Shown here piece by piece: positions 17,478-26,185 of a DNA stretch of 64,000 bases; positions within the stretch are counted from its first letter, which is position 1; every line of letters starts with the position of its first letter. The stretch lies in contig NZ_JAFFJX010000013.1 in assembly GCF_016924755.1 (NCBI RefSeq), forward strand, positions 1-64,000, read 5' to 3'. This DNA comes from Longitalea arenae. GTDB taxonomy: Bacteria; Bacteroidota; Bacteroidia; Chitinophagales; Chitinophagaceae. The notes below the pieces were generated by a model that worked only from the letters and a program-made list of their open reading frames with translations, searched no databases and was not told the origin of the DNA. Made by a program: the position numbers and the translations under genes.

Positions 17478-18278
17478 TTAGTTGGTTAGTATCTTCTGAA
17501 GCTCCATTCTATAAACGGGGTTATCGGTTATGCCATTATGCCCCTGCCCTTCCAAGGTTATCAAAGTATCCTGTGGTTTAAATACGGTTTTCAGCTTCAC
17601 GGAGGACTCATAATAGATCACCTCGTCCTGGTTGCCATGAAAAACCACCACCGGCATTTTACACGCTTTTAAATAGCAGTTCGTTTCAAATTTGTATTTC
17701 AATATAAAGGTTGGAATGATCGGATAGGTCCGCCGCATCATATCGGTCAGGCTATAGTAAGGCGCCTGCAGCATCAATAACCTGGGATTGTTGGCCGACG
17801 CTACTTTAGTGGCGGGCCCGGTACCAATGGAATAACCCAGCACAATGATTTTGTCTTCGGCATACCTGGCCTTTAGCGAGTCGTATGCTGTTTGAATATC
17901 GTCAAAAAGCTGCTCCTGTCCGCTGATCACGCCTTCACTTTTGCCGTAGCCCCGGTAATCGAGCAGGAAAACATCATAGTTTATATCGGTATAGGTACGG
18001 GCCACTTCGCCCCAGGAATCGATGGCCCCTGCATTCCCATGCAGATAAAAGATAACCCCTCTGGAACGCTCGGCTTTAAACAACACACCGTGTAACAGGC
18101 TTTTATCTTTGGCAATGATGTTAACTTCTTCAAAAGGCTGGTCGAACTGAAAGCGGTGATCCTTCGCCAGCTTTGTAGGGAAAAAGATCAGGTATTCCTG
18201 GAACACATATAATAATGCGCAAAGAACAAAATAAAGCGACCCTGTTATGATCAAGATCTTAATAAGCATCTTTTTCAT
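17478..18278 (-). CDS. Alpha/beta hydrolase, membrane-anchored
   Basis: 266 residues. An N-terminal transmembrane segment (about 7-27: ILIITGSLYFVLCALLYVF) anchors a cytoplasmic-type alpha/beta-hydrolase. Oxyanion motif HGNAGA, nucleophile elbow GYSIGTG (Ser), acid in FHGNQDEV and histidine in EGQGHNG are all intact. The arrangement is that of the BEM46/YfhR family, whose natural substrates are unknown. It precedes the hypothetical lipoprotein on the same strand by about 90 bp and could be co-transcribed with it. Confidence 0.9.
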   Translation of the reverse strand: MKKMLIKILIITGSLYFVLCALLYVFQEYLIFFPTKLAKDHRFQFDQPFEEVNIIAKDKSLLHGVLFKAERSRGVIFYLHGNAGAIDSWGEVARTYTDINYDVFLLDYRGYGKSEGVISGQEQLFDDIQTAYDSLKARYAEDKIIVLGYSIGTGPATKVASANNPRLLMLQAPYYSLTDMMRRTYPIIPTFILKYKFETNCYLKACKMPVVVFHGNQDEVIYYESSVKLKTVFKPQDTLITLEGQGHNGITDNPVYRMELQKILTN

Positions 18279-18512
18279 GTTAAGCTCACAATGTACGCAT
18301 AGTTTACAGTACCGATTCCATTTGTTTAAACAATACCAAACACCTAAAAATGACTGGATAGAAAGAAATTATATTTAGTAGATAAGTTGATGATACCCGG
18401 CAAACATCACATATAAAAAAATCGTAAATAACGGCTATGCTTTATGTGTAGCTAAATGAGTCAATATACTATTAATAAATATTATATTTACGCTATAACA
18501 AATCTCTAAACC

Positions 18513-19499
18513 GTGAACATACCTCTGTTCGAACAATTTCACAAAGAGGGGCTAATATCAGCATCTTCTCTTCAAAAAGTAAAGCAAAGGGCCAATTCCG
18601 GTATTTTTTCCGTACACTGGGAGCTTAAAACGATCTTATATCTCGGCATTCTATTACTTACAGGTGGGTTAGGTATACTGATCTATAAAAATATTGACTC
18701 TATCGGTCACCAGATAATACTGACAGCTATTGGAATGTTATGTGCAGTATGCTTTTTTTATTGTGAACGTAAAAAGCTTCCTTTTGCTACCACCAAAGTG
18801 CCTGCACCTAATTCTTTTTTTGATTATATACTCTTATTGGGATGCCTGACCCTTATCACTTTTATAACCTATCTGCAGGTGCAGTACACCACTTTTGGAA
18901 ATGCTTACGGCCTGGCAACGTTCATTCCGATGGTTATATTATTTTTTTGCGCATATTATTTTGATCATCTGGGTGTTTTAAGTATGGCGATAGTCAATCT
19001 TGCCGCATGGATGGGCATTGCTATAACACCGCTCAATATACTTAAAGCGAACAATTTTGCTGATGCAGAGATCATTTTTTCCGGATTATTATTAGGAATG
19101 GCACTAAATGCAATAGCATGGGTCAGCAAAAACAGAAATATAAAAGCACATTTCTGTTTTACATATACCAACTTTGGGATGAACATTCTGTTCATCGCCT
19201 GCCTCGCAGGTTTGTTTTACTTCGAGCACCATTATCTGCTTTGGTTAGTACCGCTGGCCTGCATTGTATATCTTTTCTATAAAAAATCGCTCGCAACAGC
19301 TTCCTTTTATTTTATGTTAATGCTAACGCTTTACGGATATGTCGGCATCAGCTACGTTATAGTTAGGCTTACCATGGATACCAGTCTTAACATGGGTGCA
19401 GTTTACTTTGTAATAATGTACTTTATTTTATCCGCTGTAGGTATGATTGCATTTTTAAGCAGGATGAACAAAAAACTGAAACAGCATGATAGCATATAA
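18513..19499 (+). CDS. DUF2157-like multipass membrane protein
   Basis: 328 residues. A short soluble N-terminus (about 45 residues, helical, of the DUF2157 type) is followed by roughly eight to ten hydrophobic helices, beginning at ILYLGILLLTGGLGILIY. The start is GTG, directly after an AT-rich promoter region. It overlaps the next gene by 14 bp, indicating translational coupling and a two-protein membrane unit. No catalytic motif was seen; the function is unknown. Confidence 0.8.
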   Translation: MNIPLFEQFHKEGLISASSLQKVKQRANSGIFSVHWELKTILYLGILLLTGGLGILIYKNIDSIGHQIILTAIGMLCAVCFFYCERKKLPFATTKVPAPNSFFDYILLLGCLTLITFITYLQVQYTTFGNAYGLATFIPMVILFFCAYYFDHLGVLSMAIVNLAAWMGIAITPLNILKANNFADAEIIFSGLLLGMALNAIAWVSKNRNIKAHFCFTYTNFGMNILFIACLAGLFYFEHHYLLWLVPLACIVYLFYKKSLATASFYFMLMLTLYGYVGISYVIVRLTMDTSLNMGAVYFVIMYFILSAVGMIAFLSRMNKKLKQHDSI

Positions 19500-20655
19500 C
19501 CATCAATCACTTGACCACTTATTATTTAAAAAAGAAGCAAAGTTTGCTTTACACCATAAACTTATTTCAAAAGAAGAAGCGGATGCTATTGAAAAAGCAT
19601 ATCCAGACAACTTCTACATGCCTAATTTATTTATCCGGGTAGGATTGTTCCTGCTAACGGCAGTGATCATTCTTATGTGTTTTGGTCTATTATGCCTGAT
19701 AACCATGACAGGATCAGATAAAAATCTGGGCATATTGGCCTTTATTTTTACCATGTTCATATATGGGGCACTGGAGTATTTAATTTACGAGAAACAGCAT
19801 TACGCTTCCGGCATAGACGATGCCCTGCTTTGGCTCTGCCTTGGGTTTGCCGTAGCTACCGCAAACCTCCTGTTTTCTTTCATACCGCTGTTGGGCCAAT
19901 CCCTATTGATCTTTATCCTTGCATTTTATTTTCTTCTGCGCTTCGGTAATGTAATTATGGGTGCACTTGCTTATGTCTCCTTTCTTGCAATAGTGTTTTA
20001 TGGTTGGATCGCCCTTGGTGATATGGCAATAACCACAATGCCTTTTTTACTTATGGCCATCTCCATTGCCGTTTATTGGTATATGAGCAAATACAGGAAC
20101 CATAACCGGTTAAGGCATTATAAAAGCTGTTGTACGTTTATAGAGATCCTTGCATTGGTCACCCTGTATGCAGCGGGAAATTATTTTGTAGTGCGAGAAG
20201 TAAGCAATAGCATGTTTCATCTCAATTTAAAAGAAGGGGGATCCTTTCCTGGCGGATGGTTTTTCTGGATAACAACTGTTTTGATCCCCGCAGTATATCT
20301 CTTTAAAGGTATACAGAAAAAAGATGTTATTCTATTGCGAACAGGATTGGTATTGGTCGCGGGTATTGTATACACCATCCGCTATTACTATCACGTTGCT
20401 CCGCTTGAAATCACTTTTACTATAAGCGGCATCATCATGATCCTAATAGCATACATCATTACCAAATACCTGACGCCTGTCAAATATGGATATACACATG
20501 CTGAACCTAATGACCCAGAGTCAGCCGGATTGCTTCAACTGGAGTCATTGGTAGTTGCACAAACCTTCCATCAAACACCGGCAAATGAGCCGGAAAAACG
20601 ATTCGACTTCGGTGGTGGAAGCGGTGGTGGCGCCGGGGCAACCGACAATTTCTAA
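19486..20655 (+). CDS. Multipass membrane protein with Gly-rich tail, DUF2157-like partner
   Basis: 389 residues. The soluble N-terminal segment (HKLISKEEADAIEKAY) resembles that of the upstream protein, followed by about ten transmembrane helices. The C-terminus is a cytoplasmic or periplasmic tail ending FDFGGGSGGGAGATDNF, a Gly/Ser-rich end like those that close TPM-domain and some secreted repair-type proteins. Its start overlaps the end of the preceding gene by 14 bp, so the pair is expected to form one complex. The function is unknown. Confidence 0.8.
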   Translation: MIAYNHQSLDHLLFKKEAKFALHHKLISKEEADAIEKAYPDNFYMPNLFIRVGLFLLTAVIILMCFGLLCLITMTGSDKNLGILAFIFTMFIYGALEYLIYEKQHYASGIDDALLWLCLGFAVATANLLFSFIPLLGQSLLIFILAFYFLLRFGNVIMGALAYVSFLAIVFYGWIALGDMAITTMPFLLMAISIAVYWYMSKYRNHNRLRHYKSCCTFIEILALVTLYAAGNYFVVREVSNSMFHLNLKEGGSFPGGWFFWITTVLIPAVYLFKGIQKKDVILLRTGLVLVAGIVYTIRYYYHVAPLEITFTISGIIMILIAYIITKYLTPVKYGYTHAEPNDPESAGLLQLESLVVAQTFHQTPANEPEKRFDFGGGSGGGAGATDNF

Positions 20656-20710
20656 TATTAACACTATCCGCTTTATTCATCAATTGAGGCTTACTTTAGA
20701 ACTCTGATAA

Positions 20711-21292
20711 ATGGCAGCTATGGAAGATTTTTTCAAAAAGATCGCTGAATATACCGCCCTTAGCAAAGAAGCGGAATCGGCCTGGGTAAAGATCCTGCGC
20801 AGCCGCCGGTTTGCCAAAGGCGATTTCCAGATCCGCCAGGGAGAAATCGCCCGGACGGTAGCCTTTGTTTCTAAAGGATTATTTAGCCAGTATTCTCTTG
20901 CAGATGATGGCAGCACATTTATAAAACGGTTCTTTTCAGAAGGCTATTTTGCCGCTTCCACTACGTCTCTGTTAAGCAAATCGCCCAGTATAACCAGCAT
21001 TGAGGCTATCGAAAACACGATTGCCTGGGAATATGATTTTTGGGAATTTAAAAATCTCACGGAACGATACAAAGACATTGCGGCCTTTTATATTACCTAT
21101 ATGGAACGTCATTGGATCCTCGAAAAAGAGCCCGAGGAAATTGGCTTCCGCCAGAATACGGCCAAAGACAGGTACGATGATTTTGTCAAAAAATATCCGC
21201 ACCTCATCAACCGCGTAAAAAAACACCAGATCGCTTCTTACCTGGGAATTACTCCCACACAAATGAGCCGCATCTTCTTTGCCAATAAATAA
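20711..21292 (+). CDS. Crp/Fnr-family transcriptional regulator
   Basis: 193 residues: N-terminal cyclic-nucleotide-binding-like beta barrel (about 15-115, FAKGDFQIRQGE and FVSKGLFSQYSL), a dimerisation helix, and a C-terminal winged helix (KKHQIASYLGITPTQMSRIF). The effector-binding residues of E. coli CRP (Glu and Arg-Ser of the phosphate cassette) are not evident, so it probably does not bind cAMP. A palindrome, CTCAAC-ATTT-GTTGAG, lies 35 bp after its stop and upstream of the VOC gene, a plausible target site. Confidence 0.9.
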   Translation: MAAMEDFFKKIAEYTALSKEAESAWVKILRSRRFAKGDFQIRQGEIARTVAFVSKGLFSQYSLADDGSTFIKRFFSEGYFAASTTSLLSKSPSITSIEAIENTIAWEYDFWEFKNLTERYKDIAAFYITYMERHWILEKEPEEIGFRQNTAKDRYDDFVKKYPHLINRVKKHQIASYLGITPTQMSRIFFANK

Positions 21293-21326
21293 GGCATCAA
21301 CTAAAACTGTAATTACCTGCCGAATT

Positions 21327-21380
21327 ACTCAACATTTGTTGAGTGAATCTTTCCCGTTCTGCCTGCTTCTCAACATTTGT
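21327..21380 (+). promoter_or_regulatory. Palindrome and repeated half-site upstream of the VOC gene
   Basis: ACTCAAC-ATTT-GTTGAGT (7-bp perfect arms, 21327-21344). The 12-mer CTCAACATTTGT recurs at 21369-21380, 41 bp downstream, close to four helical turns. A TAGTTTTG that matches TAnnTTTG lies at 21406-21413. Together they look like an operator and promoter for the VOC gene, perhaps bound by the Crp/Fnr protein next to it. Confidence 0.5.
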
Positions 21381-21433
21381 AAAGGGAAACACTTTACATC
21401 CGGCCTAGTTTTGTTGTACAAAAACATCAAACT

Positions 21434-21841
21434 ATGGCAACAAAAATCTTTGTCAATCTTCCGGTAAAGGACCTTGCAAAATCGATCAACTTTTTTTCGA
21501 ATCTGGGATTTAGTTTTAATCCACAGTTTACGGATGACAAAGCAGCCTGTATGATCATCAGCGATCAGATCTTTGCCATGCTGCTCACAGATTCGTATTT
21601 CACCACATTCACTGCGAAAAAAGTATGTGATACTAAAACATCCACTGAAGTGCTCATTGCACTCGATGCAGCTTCAAAAGAAGAGGTGCAGCAATACATT
21701 CATAAAGCCAGGGACGGCGGTGCCCGGATTTACGCAGAGCCACAGGACCATGGCTGGATGTATCAGCACAGCTTTGAAGACCTGGATGGACATCAATGGG
21801 AAATCCTGTATATGAATGAAGCTCAGCTTCCGAACAATTAA
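21434..21841 (+). CDS. VOC-family (glyoxalase/bleomycin-resistance-like) protein
   Basis: 135 residues in the two-module beta-alpha-beta-beta-beta fold of the vicinal oxygen chelate superfamily. KIFVNLPVKDLAKSINFFSNLGFSF is the classic first module; EDLDGHQWEILYM the closing strand with the E that often binds metal. Extradiol-dioxygenase, glyoxalase and antibiotic-binding members share this shape, so the reaction cannot be named. It follows the Crp/Fnr gene with a shared palindrome between them. Confidence 0.88.
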   Translation: MATKIFVNLPVKDLAKSINFFSNLGFSFNPQFTDDKAACMIISDQIFAMLLTDSYFTTFTAKKVCDTKTSTEVLIALDAASKEEVQQYIHKARDGGARIYAEPQDHGWMYQHSFEDLDGHQWEILYMNEAQLPNN

Positions 21842-21921
21842 TTGAGTGTGATACTTATAAAAGTACGGTCAGCAATTCTCCACATCTTTAATCTTTTATT
21901 TTAACAATCAAAACAAAGATC

Positions 21922-22284
21922 ATGAACAACACAAATAATAAGATCGACGAATTTGTAAGCAAACTTAAACATCCGCTGAAAGCAGAAATGGAAGCTGTCA
22001 TAAAAATTATCCGTGAAGCCAGTCCAAAAATTGAAGAAGATGTAAAATGGGGCGGTCCCAGTTTCGACTACAAAGAGCCTATGGCAACATTCAATCCGCG
22101 TGTAACCGATTATGTGGCTGTGATCTTTCACAAGGGCGAATTGTTAAATGACAAAACAGGTTTGCTGGAACCTGGTCCGAAAGGCAAAGCCTATGCAAAA
22201 TTCTATTCTAAGGAAGATGTGAAAAAGCACAAAGCGAATTTGCAAAAGGTAGTAAAGGATTGGATAAAATTAATGAATGGGTAG
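21922..22284 (+). CDS. DUF1801 protein
   Basis: 120 residues. The N-terminal half (IDEFVSKLKHPLKAEMEAVIKIIREASPKIEE) and the conserved VKWGGPSF motif identify the DUF1801/YdhG family, structurally similar to iron-uptake protein Fra/YdhG. The molecular function is not known. It is a single-gene unit after the VOC gene, with an 80-bp AT-rich gap. Confidence 0.85.
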   Translation: MNNTNNKIDEFVSKLKHPLKAEMEAVIKIIREASPKIEEDVKWGGPSFDYKEPMATFNPRVTDYVAVIFHKGELLNDKTGLLEPGPKGKAYAKFYSKEDVKKHKANLQKVVKDWIKLMNG

Positions 22285-22469
22285 AATAAACTGCCTGGTG
22301 ATAAATATCTTATCGATCCCTGGTAATAGAATGTTTGTGGAGTCCGCCGACAAATTGTCGAACCAATTAAAGGAACTGCCTAATCGTATGAAGTTTGTAA
22401 ATCAATTGATAGATAAATTTAAGTGCATATAATAGCAAACAATTATTTCCGCACTAAGACTTTGAATCG

Positions 22470-22805
22470 TTAGAATGATAAGCTTTTTAACTTATCGAGA
22501 AGCTCAGGTAGAAAGGTTTCTTTGATTTTCCATACTATAGAGTAGTCAATTCCAAAATAATCATGAACAATGCGATTCCTAAAGCCTCGGATCCGATGCC
22601 AGTCTATATCCGAATGGTTATCTTTAAAATCTTCGGGAAGCCGATTCACAGCTTCTCCAATTATTTCAAAGTTTCTTACAACTGCATCAACCGTTTTGCT
22701 ATCGGCTATGAATTCCTCAAATGATAAGGAAGCTGTATAAATAAGTATCTTGTTACCGCTGTCTATTATATCCTCAACGAGAAGGCTGGGTTGTCTTTTA
22801 GACAT
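22470..22805 (-). CDS. hepT: HepT-type HEPN ribonuclease toxin
   Basis: 111 residues of the DUF86/HEPN fold. The catalytic R-x4-H motif is present as RNRIVH (FRNRIVHDYFGID). In type VII toxin-antitoxin systems HepT is an RNase or tRNA-targeting toxin that its partner MntA inactivates by adding AMP to the tyrosine after this motif; the Tyr in HDYFG is present. It overlaps the MntA gene by 8 bp and is downstream of it, the usual order. Such pairs stabilise plasmids and islands or act in phage defence. Confidence 0.9.
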   Translation of the reverse strand: MSKRQPSLLVEDIIDSGNKILIYTASLSFEEFIADSKTVDAVVRNFEIIGEAVNRLPEDFKDNHSDIDWHRIRGFRNRIVHDYFGIDYSIVWKIKETFLPELLDKLKSLSF

Positions 22806-23091
22806 AGATAATTTCAGGTTCTATTTGTGCGAAATATTTACTTTTAATTCCCTTTTTTGACACCAGATCAACCTTTTTATCAAGTGCTTTTTCAATGTAG
22901 TCGGCAAGATCAATGAATTCTATACCTATTGGTTTCGAAAAATCAACAATAATATCAATGTCGCTGGAAGCAGGAGAATAGTCGTCCCTAACAATCGAAC
23001 CAAATAAACCTATGGAACTGACGTAATACTTGTCAGCGAGAAATGGTTTCAACTGCTGTAACACGTCTTTTATATGCTTCACATGCGACAT
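22798..23091 (-). CDS. mntA: MntA-type nucleotidyltransferase antitoxin
   Basis: 97 residues. A minimal nucleotidyltransferase: GLFGSIVRDDYSPASSDIDI carries GS-x10-15-DxD with both aspartates, followed by IVDF. It AMPylates and thereby neutralises the HEPN toxin encoded next to it (family knowledge). The start MSHVKH at 23091 was preferred over an upstream ATG that adds nine hydrophobic residues. The pair stands alone and is on the opposite strand from the truncated primase gene. Confidence 0.9.
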   Translation of the reverse strand: MSHVKHIKDVLQQLKPFLADKYYVSSIGLFGSIVRDDYSPASSDIDIIVDFSKPIGIEFIDLADYIEKALDKKVDLVSKKGIKSKYFAQIEPEIIYV

Positions 23092-23205
23092 AATACAAAT
23101 ATAAAGAAAAGTTGACAAAGCCCGTGATCCCTAAAGTTGTTATAAATCGCTATCTCGATAAATCGATTTGACATAATCTATTCTGCTTGTCAAATAAACG
23201 CAGGT

Positions 23206-23414
23206 TTATTTGTAAGCCAGCTTTGCAATCGATTTTAAGAAATGGTTCTTCTTTTCATTGTGGGCTGACCTACTTTCGAATTCTTTTTTAACAGTAGGAT
23301 CCGAGCCAAAGCTTTGCAGAGATTTCTGATTGCTGTGTAATGATCTTCTTGCCTCTCAAGAACATCTCCTGTAATGATATTTTGAAGTTTTTGCCGGATT
23401 TCATCTGAGATCAA
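23206..23414 (-). pseudogene. Frameshifted remnant of an unidentified protein
   Basis: Two overlapping minus-strand frames join into one sensible peptide: the first reads DEIRQKLQNIITGDVLERQ then HYTAIRNL, the second SFGSDPTVKKEFESRS then NHFLKSIAKLAYK and stop. A single frame change near 23330 links them. Both parts are hydrophilic and helix-like, unlike random translation. The family was not recognised. It lies in the decaying island between the toxin-antitoxin pair and the TOTE primase fragment. Confidence 0.45.
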
Positions 23415-23559
23415 TTAGGCAATAATAAGAAAAATACCTAACATACAATACAGCCGATATTGCATTAATAATCAACAAGTTGCACTTTCCAACGATTGCC
23501 ACTTAAAGGGAAATTGATAGTTTACATTAAATTAGCCAAATGCTTTTACCAACATAGTA

Positions 23560-23823
23560 ATGATGACCCCATTATCGAAAGAATCATTGAATGTTTACAT
23601 ATCACTTTTCAAAGGCAGGCAAGATGTTTTTGCCATTCGCTGGGAAAGAGATGACCGAAGTGGTTATATGCCTGCTTATGATTTGAATTGGGATGAATAT
23701 GCCATGCATAAAGCAAATGGCGGTATGCTTAAGGACTTCTCCAATAAGTCTTATTCACGATTAACTGAACAAAGATTATTGAATCACCTGTCAGGCGAAG
23801 AAGTGATTGGTCTTTATCCGTAA
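23560..23823 (+). pseudogene. N-terminal fragment of a TOTE-type archaeo-eukaryotic primase
   Basis: 87 residues that match the beginning of the TOTE conflict-system primase-polymerase: SLFKGRQDVFAIRWE, SGYMPAYDLNWDEY, LTEQRLLNHL and EVIGLYP. In full-length proteins this is followed by PLL...SWFIAADFD, which carries the catalytic carboxylates, then a helicase. Here a stop follows right after LYP, so the catalytic part is missing. The proteins belong to TOTE conflict systems linked to mobile elements and phage defence (family knowledge). The gene is a decayed or truncated copy, with an IS66 remnant just downstream. Confidence 0.7.
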
Positions 23824-24027
23824 AATAAGCTTTCGTTCTCTTGATACTGCCAGGCTATTACATGCTGTTCAACTTAAGAAATTTACTTCAACCCCAAAGG
23901 TATTTGAAGTGTATCCCTCCGGGAATTTTAAAAAGCACAAACAGCCAAGCATCTAAATTTACGGTTACCAAAACTGAAATTTGATGCTGAAGCCAAAGTA
24001 TCCAATCCCAAACGAACCGCCCGGGAA

Positions 24028-24297
24028 ATGTTTTCCCTGATACAAGAGCAACAAACCGGGGAATTGCCTGTAAAAACATTCTGCAAGCTGAAAAAAGTAT
24101 CGGAAGCTTGTTATTACTATTGGCGAAAAAAATACATGAATCATGCAAAGGCAGTTGGCAGGCCGCAGGCAGAAAGTTTTAGCCTGTTGCAACTGGAGGC
24201 CGATGAACATAACGGCGCCCAAATATTCGCGGAATATAATGGGCTGAAGCTATACAAGGAGGTGCCTGTAAGTTATTTAAAAGAATTATTGCGTTAG
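24028..24297 (+). CDS. tnpA: IS66-type TnpA (OrfA)
   Basis: 89 residues from ATG 24028, with the frame open 5' to about 23937 (AKHLNLRLPKLKFDAEAK). FCKLKKVSEACYYYWRKKY is the helix-turn-helix-like core of IS66 TnpA. It lies 3 bp before tnpB. It may be truncated at the 5' end because no ATG precedes the open part. Confidence 0.65.
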   Translation: MFSLIQEQQTGELPVKTFCKLKKVSEACYYYWRKKYMNHAKAVGRPQAESFSLLQLEADEHNGAQIFAEYNGLKLYKEVPVSYLKELLR

Positions 24298-24300
24298 AGG

Positions 24301-24660
24301 GTGCTACAGATTAACCATGCGAGCCGGTACCTGCTGTATCATAAATGGACCGACATGCGCAAAAGCTTTGATGGGTTGTGCGGGCTTGTAACGAACGAGT
24401 TGAACATGGCAATTAAACTGGACGATATTTTTATTTTCTTCAACAAACGCCAGACGCATGTGAAACTTCTTCAATGGGAAGGTGATGGATTTAGCCTGTA
24501 TTATAAACGACTGGAATCAGGAACTTTTGAAATGCCAGGATGTATGCAGGTAGGAACGCATAGTGTTATCAGTAACCGGCAACTTATGCTCATCTTGCAG
24601 GGCATCTCTCTGAAAAAAGCGCACTACCGAAAGCGATATATTGCAGCCGGAAGCGTCTGA
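24301..24660 (+). CDS. tnpB: IS66-type TnpB (Orf2)
   Basis: 119 residues, full family length. The motifs DGLCGLV, IFIFFNKRQTHVKLLQWEGDGFSLYYKRLE and the ending helix are the IS66 TnpB pattern. Start codon TTG or GTG: at 24301 it is GTG, directly after the tnpA stop. TnpB is needed for IS66 transposition together with TnpC. Confidence 0.85.
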   Translation: MLQINHASRYLLYHKWTDMRKSFDGLCGLVTNELNMAIKLDDIFIFFNKRQTHVKLLQWEGDGFSLYYKRLESGTFEMPGCMQVGTHSVISNRQLMLILQGISLKKAHYRKRYIAAGSV

Positions 24661-24828
24661 GAATTGAATGATCCGCATTGGGGAGTTTACAAGAGTTAAG
24701 TACGCTATTGTGAAGGCCTTGATTTTTTAAAATCAGTTTTTTACCCCGGGTTATCCACGTTTGCACTGTATAACTTTTGTGGCACTCTTTAATGGGCAAT
24801 ACCTTCTGGCTGTTCTATCTTTGGATTA

Positions 24829-25041
24829 ATGGCAGCCGGTGGCGAACATATCAACTACAAAGAGCTGTACGAAGCATTATTACAAATGAATCAGCAACTG
24901 CTGCAAAACAATCAGCAGCTGCAAACCTCCAACGAAACATTACAAGCTCAATTACTCACGCTTCAATACCAGATACAACAGCTTACCAAACTTGTTAAAG
25001 GCTTCAACAATGATGTAGTAAGGCTAAAGCATAAATGTTAA
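24829..25041 (+). pseudogene. tnpC: Truncated IS66 transposase TnpC (N-terminal leucine zipper only)
   Basis: 70 residues: a Gln/Leu-rich coiled coil (YEALLQMNQQLLQNNQQLQ) that opens IS66 TnpC, followed by LTKLVKGF where intact proteins read LxKLxFGxxSE, then a stop. The DDE catalytic domain is missing. Confidence 0.75.
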
Positions 25042-25059
25042 CAATTGCCCGAGTTGCCA

Positions 25060-25989
25060 CTATTCTTTTACGAGGTCAGCTAGTTGGATCCAGCCTGCGG
25101 TTTCTTGACCCCTGGAGTTTACAAAAACTGTGTATAAAAAAGAACCGCTTTGTGTTATTTGCTTAATTCGCTGCCCTAGTATCAAATACGCTTGTCTTTT
25201 GTTTTGCCCATTAGGACTTGAATAAAAAAACGCTTTTTCGGAAACAACCCTAAAATAAACTTCGGTTGATGAGAGTTCTGAATATACAGGAGTAATGTCT
25301 TTTTCATTTATCCATCCGCGGGTAGTCTTACCTGTAGAATTAGTATAAATGGTATAGCAGAAACCATTGCTATTCGCAACAACCTTGAATTTTTCTCCCA
25401 AAACTAAATAAGCATTTTTAATCGATGAAACAGTATCATACTCGTAGAAGTAAGCTCTTGCATTAACGACCTGGTAGTATTTGACATCCGGAGACACCGT
25501 TTTGGTAGAAATTACATTGGCACTATTTGAACTAAAGGTTTTGGTAGGCACACTATTGCTTTGAGCATATGAGTGATTCGGCGTATAAGTAGGCGTATAA
25601 ATAGGTATAGATTTCGTTGCATGGTTAGATGTAATGGCAGAAATTTCATAGTCGATTGACGATGAATAGGTACTTCCATATCCATAATAGGAATAAGTGG
25701 TGGAGGGATATGAGTAATAGCTATTGGGGTATGTTGTTGGGCTTGTTGAGGAAGAAGAACGATTATAATAGTTCGACAAATAAGTATCGGGGTCACCGCC
25801 TGCTACTTTTCCAGTATAGGGATTAGTATTCCCTGGATAACTCCAATTATTATAAGGATTCCCATCGGGCATCGACCTATAATGAGGGCTTACATACGTA
25901 CCGTTACTTCGGTAATATCCTCTTACGTGTACCTGTGCGCTGGTAGTTAAACCAACAATGCACAGTAGTAAAATTATTAGCAATCGCAT
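25060..25989 (-). CDS. Exported protein with repeated SH3-like domains
   Basis: 309 residues. A signal peptide (MRLLIILLLCIVGLTTSA) precedes VHVRGYYRSNGTYVSPHYRS, PDGNPYNNWSYPGN and NPYTGK, a motif common in Bacteroidota secreted proteins. A Ser/Tyr/Thr-rich low-complexity region (about 60-165) follows, then two similar bacterial SH3-like repeats (about 175-240 and 245-305; both have YF.., AYLxLG and GWI). SH3b domains bind peptidoglycan or peptides. The start 59 codons into the longest frame was chosen because it gives a signal peptide. Role unknown; a cell-wall or matrix binding protein is possible. Confidence 0.78.
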   Translation of the reverse strand: MRLLIILLLCIVGLTTSAQVHVRGYYRSNGTYVSPHYRSMPDGNPYNNWSYPGNTNPYTGKVAGGDPDTYLSNYYNRSSSSTSPTTYPNSYYSYPSTTYSYYGYGSTYSSSIDYEISAITSNHATKSIPIYTPTYTPNHSYAQSNSVPTKTFSSNSANVISTKTVSPDVKYYQVVNARAYFYEYDTVSSIKNAYLVLGEKFKVVANSNGFCYTIYTNSTGKTTRGWINEKDITPVYSELSSTEVYFRVVSEKAFFYSSPNGQNKRQAYLILGQRIKQITQSGSFLYTVFVNSRGQETAGWIQLADLVKE

Positions 25990-26051
25990 AGAATAACAAA
26001 ATAAACCGGGTTGACCGATTAAGCAAGTTATTTGTAGTAATTCTCTAAAAT

Positions 26052-26083
26052 AAAAAAGCCTTCCCGACTTTCCGGAATGGCTT
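26052..26083 (-). terminator. Terminator upstream of the SH3-like gene
   Basis: On the minus strand AGCCATTCC-GGAAAGTC-GGGAAGGCT followed by TTTTTTATTTT. It ends transcription of the frameshifted gene or its upstream neighbour before the SH3-like gene. Confidence 0.75.
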
Positions 26084-26185
26084 AAACAATTTAGCAGCTT
26101 AATGTATTGTTCAGCGTATATCCAATCAATTGAAAGCTCAATCCAAATAATTTGCCAGGGTGTCACCTTGCCACGTGCACTTAAA

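Larger units (their letters stand above)
23937..25041 (+). mobile_element. IS66-family insertion sequence remnant
   Basis: Contains, in order, a tnpA-like frame, tnpB and the first 70 codons of tnpC. The remaining about 430 codons of tnpC and the right end are absent, so the element cannot move by itself. Exact ends were not found. It separates the TOTE primase fragment from the SH3-like gene. Confidence 0.75.

Noticed and set aside
22331-22432. A 33-residue frame (FVESADKLSNQLKELPNRMK...)
   Set aside because: Reads like real protein but is preceded by stops and has no partner sequence; too short to call.
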